This document shows positions 56,409-64,000 of a stretch of DNA of 64,000 nt, piece by piece. The notes beneath the pieces are model-generated. The model saw only the letters and a program-made list of their open reading frames with translations, was not told the DNA's origin and searched no databases. The position numbers and the translations under genes are program-made. How positions within the stretch are numbered: the stretch's first letter is position 1; each line of letters opens with the position of its first letter. The DNA is from Phaeosaccion multiseriatum (taxonomy: Eukaryota > Ochrophyta, other classes), in assembly GCA_965112735.1 (NCBI GenBank), contig OZ218950.1, positions 1,922,001 to 1,986,000 of the forward strand. The letters are read 5' to 3'.

Positions 56409-58688
56409 TCACGGACACTTCTTGTTGACCAAGTGTGCTCCATGCTCGTCGTACTCCTTCTTGCCCATCCACATCTCGTGAAAGGTGCCCAACGAGGCCA
56501 GGATGGACCCTCCCAACCACGAGCATATCGCCCGCTCGTTGATGCCCGATGCCAGCACCCTCACCCGATGGGAACCCACCCCGCCCGCCACCCCTCCTAC
56601 TCCCGCAGCAGCAGCCGCCGCAGCAGCAGCGGCACCGTCTACCACAGCACTCCCCCCCGCCAGTCCTCCAGCCTTGAGGGTGGACCCCGTCACAATGGCC
56701 TCTATTTCCATCCGAAGTCGGTCGGTAATGCCCTCGAAGCACGTACCACCCCCTGCAACGACAATGTTGTTGAGGAGGTTGGACTGTTGGTCCCGATCGC
56801 ACGTCAACACTGACTGCCAGATCATGTCTTGCACAGAGAGAAGACAAGGAGCAGGACCACCACCAAAGCCCGCCGCCGCGACAGGAGGAGCAGCAGCAGC
56901 AGCATCCTCACCCCCTTCCTCCTCCTTCTCCTCCCTCCCGTCTTGCACTCTAGTTGCCAGTTCGTAGAGCGGATGCCCAGAGCCCGTTGCGAGTGCCTTG
57001 GTCAGGGGACTCACGTCCACCAACAGCTCCGGAACCCGGAAGCGATCCACATGAACAACCAACTCCGTACCATCTGGCAGTTCGTAGGCGCTTGACTGGG
57101 ATTGCGCAAACTGCACAGCCTTCTCATCAAAAGGAGTGTCCCCCATTCGTCCCAGGCTCTCGATTATCTCTCTCACCACCTGTCTCTGCCGATGGTTCCT
57201 TACACTCGGGTGCCAGTTCGCGATGCCCGTCTCGGCGGGGTTGGCCATTCCCTTCATTAATTCCGCCGCCGTACGCGCGGACGTCACCGCCGTTGCTGCG
57301 GCCGCTCCACTCAGGTTCTTGCCTGCCTTACTCTTGCCCTTGCTCTTGGCCAGATGATACTCCGCCGCTCTCTGTACGTCGTAGATTCTCTTTTGCTCAT
57401 CGCGGATGCCGTAGCAAGGGTTGAGCGTTACCTTCTGCTGCTTGAGTAGGTCCATCCAGTACTCTTGCAGGGTCGTGCTGCCCAGCCTGGAAAACATGAT
57501 GCCTTTCTGATCCACCCACCCATCATACACAGGTGTCGTGGTGGTGGTAGCGCCTCCAATGTCCAGCAGCAGCCCCGTGACCTTCCCCAGGGCGAAGCAG
57601 CTGAGCACCGCATCTTTGGAGAGAAACACGGCAGGAACCTTGTACTTTTCAAACATGAGCTCCTGTTATTTCGTATACACACAGAGAGAGGGAGAGAGAG
57701 AGGGAAATACATATACAAAGACAGGGACTGAGTGAAGTGGTGCAGTTGGCAAACGCACATGCAAATGGATTTCTCTTTGTGCCGTCGTGATACAATACTA
57801 GTGTGATAGCGTACCGTGTACTTCTCTCGCTTGTCCGCGGTGTTGAAGCTCTTCTCCACGAGGAGTATGGGGTGCTCGGAAAGGTCCGCCCGCATGCGCC
57901 CCGCCGCGTGGTCCCACAGCTGCTCCACCATATCCCAGTCCTCCACTGCCGCACGCACCCATCGAGTCGATGTCAAGTGTTGAAGGTCAAGATGGGGGTA
58001 GTGAAGGAATGGCAGAGAGGCCATGGGTGGGGATGATGAATACAGGGAGAGCGAGCGAGAAAGCCTAGCATAGCCGAGCTGCGGACATTCGTGACGAAAA
58101 CAGGCGGTCACACGACCGTCCTCGAGCCTCTCTGTGCATCATGGCTGCCACACCACTCAGCACGCTCCCCCCCCCCTCCCCCCTCTCACCTAAGCCGTCC
58201 TTCACTGCGCTACGGAGAGGAAGGTCCGGCCGCGTCATTGAGCTATCGACAAAGTAGCGCCTTCTCCGTCTCCTCCTCTCCTCTTCTGCTGCCGCAGCCG
58301 CCGCCGCCTTCGACGCTGGGGAGGAAGGTACTCGCCCGTCTGTATCTTTCCGTGTCGATGGCGCCATAAACTCACCCCCTTCTTCTTCCTCGCCCTCCTC
58401 CACGCCCATGGCCTGAGACAGAAAAAGCACCACAAGTCAGCCAAGGTTCGTAGGTCTACAATTTTGAAGGAGGGGGGTGGCAAGGCTAAAAAGAGAGGAA
58501 GGAGGACGGTCTCCAGATCCATAGAACGGCAAAGAGGAGGAAGGAGGGGAGAGAAAGGAAATCCACATCCATCCACTCACCGTTGGCACATAGCAAACCG
58601 GGTGGTCCTCACCCGCGAAGCCTATCTTGGTAGTCACCGATCCAATCTCCCCAACTAAAGCACCAATGTCGTCCCCTCCAGAGTACAT
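56409..58688 (-). CDS. actin-related protein 4 (ACTL6/BAF53 type), 571 aa
   Basis: Exons from the 5' end: 58688-58581, 58412-58190, 57945-57815, 57662-56409; total 1,716 bases. The N-terminus (DDIGALVGEIGSVTTKIGFA, then GEDHPVCYVPT) is the ARP4 start; then DWDMVEQLWDHAAGRM, HPILLVEKSFNTADKREKYT, the phosphate-2 loop GLLLDIGGATTTTTPVYDG, NIVVAGGGTCFEGITDRL and the C-terminal ICSWLGGSILASLGTFHEMW with KKEYDEHG. ARP4 is a nuclear subunit of NuA4, SWR1, INO80 and SWI/SNF-type complexes, binding the HSA helix and histones. It is about 100-140 residues longer than yeast or human homologues because of Ala/Gly/Glu-rich inserts near residues 50-100, 250, 400 and 480. Ser replaces the usual aspartate region of the first nucleotide loop (IGSVTTKIG), as in other ARP4 proteins. 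Confidence 0.92.
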
Positions 58689-59104
58689 GTTGCTCCCTCT
58701 CGGCTGTGGTGGCCACTCCCCTCAGCTGCCGCTCTTCTCCCTAAATAATCCTTCCCCTTGCTTCCTTCCAGTCCTCCCCAAGAAGCCCTCAGGGCCAGGA
58801 ATGGACACAAGAAGGGGAAGGAGAGATGGGAAAAGCGAGGGAGAGAGGAAGGGAAATAGTGGAAATAAGTCAATGAACCCGGGGGGGTTCTTCTTGCGCT
58901 TTCCCCAACTACTGCGAAGCACTTCGAAGCATTTGTAAATAACACCCCAAGTAAATAGCAGAGGGATGTTCCACCCTCAGTGGTAAGAGTAGCGGTAGCG
59001 GGAGTAGCAGTAGAAGCAAGAACCTACTTCTTGGGAGGCTTATTGCGGCAGAACAACATCTCCCTCCTCGCTTGAGGACCCCCACCCTGCTCCCGAGAAA
59101 AGGC
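58689..59104. promoter_or_regulatory. spacer between divergent ARP4 and basic protein genes
   Basis: 416 bases between start codons. It contains AAATAATCC and AAATAGTGGAAATAAG stretches but no clear TATA box. It might also include an upstream exon of the gene at 59105. Confidence 0.4.
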
Positions 59105-60013
59105 ATGATTAAGATAGAGGGTCCGGTGGATTGCCTGGCGGGATCAGCTCAGCAGGAGAAGCAGAAGACACTCGACGTACATGGACAGCAAAACCAGGAG
59201 TGCCAAGGAGGACAAAATGGGGAGCTACAGCAGCAGCAGATAGGGCGGAGGCGGTTGACTCCGGAGGCCGCAGCACGTCGGAGAAAGCGGACCTCCAGTC
59301 GTATAACCACCGTGAGACCCTTCAACCTTGTCCGGAGAAAGAGCCTGGGGAATTCCGAGAGGCCATCTGCTCCCGAGGACGAGAAGGACACCACCCCATC
59401 GCCTGCACACTCGTTGCCCACACCACCCCGACCCTCTCCGTCACGGCTTTCCTCAGTGGTAGGCCCATCAGTGGTTGCAGGGGCAGTAGGGGGAGGGGGC
59501 GACCACGAGATGGAAGATCCCGCGTCTCAAAAACGGGCAGCGACGTCGGCAAGTCCAGGGGAGGGGCAAGCGTCGCCCTCTTCCACAGTCGCAACAGGAG
59601 AAGGTGTTACGAAGAAGGCCAGGACACTTCTTCGGCCCTTAAAACGGAGAAAGAGAGGGGAGGACCCTCGCCACGCCCCAGGAGAGCCAGTAGCACCAGC
59701 AGCACCGGTAGCAGCACCGGCAGTACTAAGAAGAGGAGAAGGTGCTGCAGAAGCCAGAGATGTTGCTCCTCCGGCCGTGGCTGGTACCGCCGGGGGGGCG
59801 CGAGATGAAATGGAGGTGGACGGCGACCTGCCGCAGGAGCAGAGGGATAATGTTGCGGCTCGTCCTGAAGTAGTATTACCACCGGCTGTGGAAGAATCAG
59901 CAGCAGCTGCTCCTCCCTCCGCCCCGGAGGCCTCTGTCGGGGAGGGCGTCACAACGACTGCTCGCCGAGGGAGGCGGAGATGGACAGGGGTGCTCACCAG
60001 GAAACCGCGGTAG
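59105..60013 (+). CDS. basic, disordered protein, about 302 aa, unknown
   Basis: A single open frame starting at MIKIEGPVDCLAGSAQQEKQ. It has several basic clusters that could be nuclear localisation signals (RRRLTPEAAARRRKRTSSR, LRPLKRRKRGEDP) and a basic end (RRGRRRWTGVLTRKPR), with Pro/Ala/Ser/Glu-rich spacers. No domain is recognised. In-frame methionine at 59072 would add 11 residues. It is head-to-head with ARP4, which supports transcription. It might be a chromatin or nucleolar protein, inferred only from its charge. It is followed by an inverted repeat at 60.2-60.4 kb. Confidence 0.5.
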   Translation: MIKIEGPVDCLAGSAQQEKQKTLDVHGQQNQECQGGQNGELQQQQIGRRRLTPEAAARRRKRTSSRITTVRPFNLVRRKSLGNSERPSAPEDEKDTTPSPAHSLPTPPRPSPSRLSSVVGPSVVAGAVGGGGDHEMEDPASQKRAATSASPGEGQASPSSTVATGEGVTKKARTLLRPLKRRKRGEDPRHAPGEPVAPAAPVAAPAVLRRGEGAAEARDVAPPAVAGTAGGARDEMEVDGDLPQEQRDNVAARPEVVLPPAVEESAAAAPPSAPEASVGEGVTTTARRGRRRWTGVLTRKPR

Positions 60014-61353
60014 AGAGAAAAAGAGCACCCTATCTTCCTGTCCGTTGCTCTGAAACCGCGGTAAATGGAAGGGAGCGTCCTGTCGGCCTCTGTGACACGG
60101 CGGCGAATGGAAAGGACCATCCTGTCGTCGTGTCTTGTGTGCCACTCTTCCGCCTTCGATGGGAGAGTGTGTTGCAGATAGAGAGCTTCCTCCCTCTGCC
60201 TGTAAAGAAGGGAGATAACCCTCAAGGTGAGCACTACCGAGTTTCCATCAAATTTGCGAGAAGTGCTCATAACTGTCATTAGAGAGCAAAGGCGCCGTCC
60301 GTCCCTCCAGAGACCCAGGAAGCACCCTTGCTGTTTAGTAGCACTATTGTCACCTCTCGCAACTCGGCACCTTGACGGAAACTCGGTAGTGCTCAGCTTG
60401 GAGGTTTTCTCCCTTCTCTCTGATGGGAGTGGCGTGCGTGTACGGTAATTGTAGATAAGATTAGAGCACATACAAAATTGGAGGGAGAGAGAGAGACAGA
60501 GAGAGCTCTTTTTTATTTCGTAGTAGTAGAACGTACGATAAAAAAAAAAAGAACAAAAAAAAAGAGAGTTTAATTACACGGGGATTGGGAGAGGGAACGG
60601 GATGGACGAGTGCAAACGATGATGCCATGTCGAATGGAGAAAACTTCCGAAGCGGCATGTTTTGAGTTTGGGACAAGGGGGTGCGGGGGCATGGGTGTAG
60701 GAGCGGTGTGTCTTCCAAGGGGGAGGGGTGTCGCTGGGCCCACCAAAGGAGCCGCCAAGAAGACTCATGGTCCGTCTCAAAGCCGTCTCTTCTTTTTGCG
60801 AACTGTAGTACTAATCCCTCCGAAGGGGCGGGGAAGGGGGAGAGGAGAAGATTCTCACAGGCCCGCCCCTCCAAACGTACTGCAAGAACAAAATCGCCTA
60901 CGGACCATCGACTCCAAACTCTTCTTTATTCTTTATTCATACTCTATCTACGAAACACAAAATCCATCCATCACTAAATCCAGCAGCCCAGCAGCAGCAC
61001 CACCCTCACTCTGCTTGCTCAGGCCTCCCTCCAGGCCGCCTGCCCGGGCCCCGCCCGCGTCGAGGCAGCAGCACTGTGAGCCAGACCCAGACGGATGTCA
61101 CCAACCTCTGCACTCCAGCCCAATTTCCCGCCACCCCAAATGCCCACTCATCCGTCTACTTTTCTTCACCCACTCCATCTCCGTCCGCCTTGCCCTGGCT
61201 GCACTACACGATGCACACGACTGTCGCCCTTGCCCCTTGCTACACGCAAACACGGGAAAGCACATGCAGCTTGACCCGGCGGCTGAAAGGGGTGTTGGCG
61301 TACCCGCCGCATACGGCCAAGAGTACCCCGCATACTTACTGCATGGCCACAAT
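60014..61353. other. spacer between convergent genes, with inverted repeat
   Basis: Holds imperfect tandem copies of an AAACCGCGGTA...CCTGTC unit (60005-60130), the long inverted repeat 60203-60422, A/T-rich stretches at 60500-60570 that could be 3' ends, and the 3' flank of the minus-strand membrane protein ending at 61354. No gene is supported. Confidence 0.5.
60203..60422. repeat. long imperfect inverted repeat (about 65-bp arms)
   Basis: Left arm 60203-60272 and right arm about 60350-60422 in opposite orientation. Shared blocks include GAGCACTACCGAGTTTCC, AGAAGGGAGA.AACC and TTGCGAGA. The arms are roughly 80% matched by eye and the loop is about 80 bases. Confidence 0.85.
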
Positions 61354-61848
61354 CTAGCCAGACTCCTCCTCAGCCAATCGCAGCTCCTCCTCAATGGCCG
61401 CCTTCTCATCCCGCCTGCGCTGCACTTGTCCGAAGAACACCATGCCGGCCACCATGAAGACAGCCAAGACGTACACCCAGAAGTAGGTCCACAGCGCGGT
61501 GTGAGAGGGATCCTGGGACTCAAGGTAGCCCTTGAGAAGAATCACGAAGAAGAAGAGCGTGGCACTCCAGATGGCGAAGAACGAGCAGAGGCACAGCAAC
61601 ACATCCTCCAGGTTGTTTCCGCAGCCGATGGGGACAACCTTGCCGCAGCAATTGGCCTCCAGGGGCACGTAGTTGTTGGCCAGGTTGATGTCCTTCAGCG
61701 TCGAGGGACGGAAAGAGCGGTGGTCCTTGCTCCCGCGAGGAGGGTTTACCTTGGGAATGACATCCTTGCTCTGGTCGAACTTGGATACACGAGTCTCGGC
61801 AACGTGCTCGGCCGCCGCCTTTGCCTCTCCTACCAGTTCCCTGCTCAT
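61354..61848 (-). CDS. two-helix membrane protein, 164 aa, unknown
   Basis: Single exon. A soluble N-terminal half (SREDLVGEAK-like start MSRELVGEAKAAAEHVAETR; a Pro-rich stretch IPKVNPPRGSKDHRSFRPS; then YVPLEANCCGKVVPIGCGNN with four cysteines) is followed by two membrane helices (LLCLCSFFAIWSATLFFFVI and YFWVYVLAVFMVAGMVFF) and a charged C-terminal helix (RRRDEKAAIEEELRLAEEES). The cysteine-rich loop right before helix 1 could form disulfides or bind a metal. Family not recognised. It is head-to-head with the glutathione reductase gene, 442 bases apart. Confidence 0.75.
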   Translation of the reverse strand: MSRELVGEAKAAAEHVAETRVSKFDQSKDVIPKVNPPRGSKDHRSFRPSTLKDINLANNYVPLEANCCGKVVPIGCGNNLEDVLLCLCSFFAIWSATLFFFVILLKGYLESQDPSHTALWTYFWVYVLAVFMVAGMVFFGQVQRRRDEKAAIEEELRLAEEESG

Positions 61849-62290
61849 ATTGGAGTGTAGGTCTGGCGGGGGCGGTACGAGAGCGTATGATCAACGGGAA
61901 ATGTGGAGGGGGGGGGGGGGGTGAGGAGTGAGGCAAAACAAAGCGGCTCGAATCATTCAGTAGTACGTCGTTGGTTCAGCTGCTGACTTTCGTCCGGCGT
62001 AGGAAAGTAACAAACCGCCCTCCAAACCGCCCCGAATGCTTTCTCTTCTCCCCCTGCGCCTTCCATTCTGCAGCAAGAGGCAGCCCCGTCTTCCTCCGTC
62101 CCCTCCTTACCTTGGGATGGGTGCGAATCTGGGTGCTACAGCCTCTTTTTTCGATGAATACGCCGCTCGTTATTTCCAGGTTCGTACGTACCCGCCGGGG
62201 GGAAATGGAGCTGAGCCGGCACTCAAACTTTCATTGCCTTCCCTCCCTTTCCCTTTGTCCCCCTTCTCTTTTTTTTCCTTCTTGCTGATC
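61849..62290. promoter_or_regulatory. shared 5' region, membrane protein and glutathione reductase
   Basis: 442 bases between divergent start codons. It has a G10 run (61909-61920) and a pyrimidine tract with a T8 run (62269-62276) just before the glutathione reductase ATG. Confidence 0.45.
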
Positions 62291-64000
62291 ATGGTACACA
62301 GGCAGGCTTTGACGGCCGCGGTGGTGCTCGTGACATGCCACGCAGTCGCGGGCTTCGCGGTTCCCACTGCGTCGCGGGTGTCGGTGGGATCGCCGGCAGG
62401 GCTCAGGCCATCGTCCATCTTTATTGCGTCACAGACCTCCGGACTTCGGGGCGGAGGGAGCGCGAGGTCGCTGCGGATGGAAGCCAGCGACTCGCACTTC
62501 GAGCTGCTAGTCATCGGGGGAGGGTCGGGGGGCATTGCATGCGCCAAGAGAGCGGCTGGGTACGGAGCGAAGGTGAGAGGGACTGAATAAGCGGTGTCTG
62601 GCCCTCCGCCACACCGCGCCTACCTACGTGACGCCGAGCTTGCGTATGCAGGCAACAGGCAGTGAAACGTGCCCCTGACTCGATGAGCGCTCTGCTGTGC
62701 CGCCCTTGCCCCTGCCGTGTCCCTCTCGACAACAGGTTGGGCTGGTGGAGAAGCAAGCATTGGGAGGCACCTGCGTCAACGTTGGTTGCGTGCCCAAGAA
62801 AGTGAGGAGCAGGATAGTGTTCATGCGTGAGAAGCGCTTCCCGTCCTGTCTTTGTCTCTGCGATGCTCCTCCTTTCTCCTCCTCCTCCTCCTCCTCCTCC
62901 TCCGCGTCCTCACTGTCCTACCACCACCTCCCCCCCGTCGGCACTGTCCTCCTACCACCACCCTCCCTCCCTCCTCCTCCTCCTCCTCCTCCTCCTCTCT
63001 CCTCCTCCTCTTTCCCCTCCTCCTTCCATCCTCCTCCTTAACGGCCCTTTGTACTGGCCCTTTGCACTGTAAGGTTATGTGGAACGCTGCCACGGTCAAC
63101 GAGATCATCACCGAGGCCAAGCACTTTGGCTACAAAGTGGACGATTACCAGTTCGACTGGAACTTCCTCAAGCAACTCAGGGACAAGTATATCACGAGGC
63201 TCAATGGCATTTACGCCAACGGCCTTGACAGCACCAACGTGCAGCGCATCGAAGGAGTAAGTGTGTGTGTGTGTGTGTCTGTCGTTCTGAGCTGTGTAGA
63301 ATGGAAACTGCCTCCTCGCTCCCTCCTCAACTCCCCCGCTCCCTCACTCCCTCTCGTCTGCAGTTTGCGTCATTCAAAGACGCCACCACCGTCAACGTGG
63401 AAGGGAAGGAGCTCACCGCGGATCACATTGTAGTGGCTGTCGGAGGCAAGCCGACTATGCCGGACCTGCCCGGAGTGGAGCACTGCATTTCTAGCAACGG
63501 ATTCTTCGAGCTCGAGGAGCAGGTGAGGGAGGAAGGGAGGGAGGGACGGAGGGAGGGAGGGAGGAGGGCATGAGGAGAGTTGGCAGTGGATGGCAGTGGA
63601 TCGGGAGGGATGGGAGGGGAGTGGGACAAGTCAAGTAGCTAAGTCCGTGACATCTGACGGGCATGCGTCTCCCCCTACCCCCCCCAACTCTCTCTCCCCT
63701 GTTGTGCGTCCTCGTCTACTGCTACTGCTACCGCTCTTGTTGGTGCTGTCTCACCAACTGCTGCTTACGATGGTCTGGGTCCGTCCCTACCCCTCTCCTG
63801 TCATTCCTCAGCCCAAGAAGGTGGCAGTGATCGGAGCCGGGTACATTGCAGTCGAGCTGGCCGGCGTGTTCCAGGCCCTTCACAGCGACACTACCCTCCT
63901 TGTGCGCAAAGAGACCGCCCTGTCGAGCTTCGATGACATGATCAAGGAAGAGCTTGACGCTGAGATGAAAAAGGCCGGTATGACGGTCAAGAACCACTCC
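62291..64000 (+). CDS. glutathione reductase, plastid-targeted (5' part, 293 codons)
   Basis: Exons: 62291-62572, 62736-62801, 63074-63256, 63364-63522, 63812 to the window edge, all phase 0. The enzyme reduces glutathione disulfide with NADPH. The N-terminus ([20 protein letters not shown], then VPTAS) is a signal peptide with an A-x-F cleavage motif followed by a transit-like stretch, fitting import into a complex plastid. The FAD-binding motif [18 protein letters not shown] (about residues 72-90) precedes the redox-active disulfide [13 protein letters not shown] (C107, C112), the family block [19 protein letters not shown], and the NADPH-binding [17 protein letters not shown] (about 234-250). 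The C-terminal half (dimer interface and catalytic histidine) lies past the window. Intron 4 contains a one-mismatch copy of the dispersed GTTGGTGATAC element at 63748-63758. Confidence 0.97.

Noticed and set aside
60610-61860. 416-residue plus-strand open frame
   Set aside because: Mostly antisense to the two-helix membrane protein plus its 3' flank; composition shows no protein-like features.
1-64000. tRNA, rRNA, integrase or transposase genes
   Set aside because: I looked for the tRNA T-loop pattern GGTTCGAnTCC and for recognisable transposase or reverse transcriptase motifs on both strands and found none that held up.

Overview
This window is nuclear DNA from a eukaryote, very probably a photosynthetic stramenopile-type alga with a secondary plastid. 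The reasons are: most genes are split by spliceosomal introns; two enzymes (an octanoyltransferase and a glutathione reductase) begin with a signal peptide followed by a phenylalanine-containing cleavage motif of the kind used for complex plastids; and introns, exons and spacers are crowded with simple repeats, mostly CCT/GGA triplets and CCCT, CTCCT and GTGA arrays. I cannot name the species from sequence alone.

Layout. 0.3-12.1 kb (+): a giant EF-hand-like/WD40 protein, seven exons, with introns that are almost pure pyrimidine repeat. 13.1-14.7 kb (-): a 395-residue multi-pass membrane protein. 15.5-21.7 kb (-): a 1,479-residue pentatricopeptide-repeat protein, with further coding segments just past its stop. 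22.0-24.8 kb (+): fibrillarin. 25.2-28.9 kb (-): a doubtful small gene and a DUF1365-family protein. 29.1-30.4 kb (-): THO complex subunit 7-like. 30.8-43.4 kb (+): a second giant EF-hand/WD40 gene, 25 exons. 43.7-45.5 kb (-): an unresolved membrane-protein gene. 45.7-50.4 kb (-): an ELMO-domain protein. 51.8-52.2 kb (-): a small tail-anchored protein. 52.3-54.1 kb (+): plastid LipB. 56.4-58.7 kb (-): actin-related protein 4. 59.1-60.0 kb (+): a basic disordered protein. 61.4-61.8 kb (-): a two-helix membrane protein. 62.3 kb to the window end (+): plastid glutathione reductase, cut by the edge.

The genes are mostly unrelated housekeeping functions (rRNA methylation, mRNA export, organelle RNA binding, chromatin remodelling, lipoylation, redox). 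Five of the six plus-strand genes start head-to-head with a minus-strand neighbour across 86-442 bp, so shared promoters look like the rule here.

The most striking unexplained signal is a dispersed short sequence with consensus GCAGTTGGTGATACAGCAG. Its 11-base core GTTGGTGATAC occurs ten times exactly (and at least six times with one mismatch) on both strands, in introns close to 5' splice sites and inside coding exons of at least five unrelated genes. Other notable points are repeat arrays that begin in the 5' splice site or end in the 3' splice site, a 664-bp uninterrupted CCT tract, a copy of part of the ELMO gene 33 kb away, a long inverted repeat near 60.3 kb, and two GC-AG introns in one gene. 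Exon coordinates were worked out by hand from splice motifs and reading phase; total coding length is a multiple of three in every gene given an exon list.
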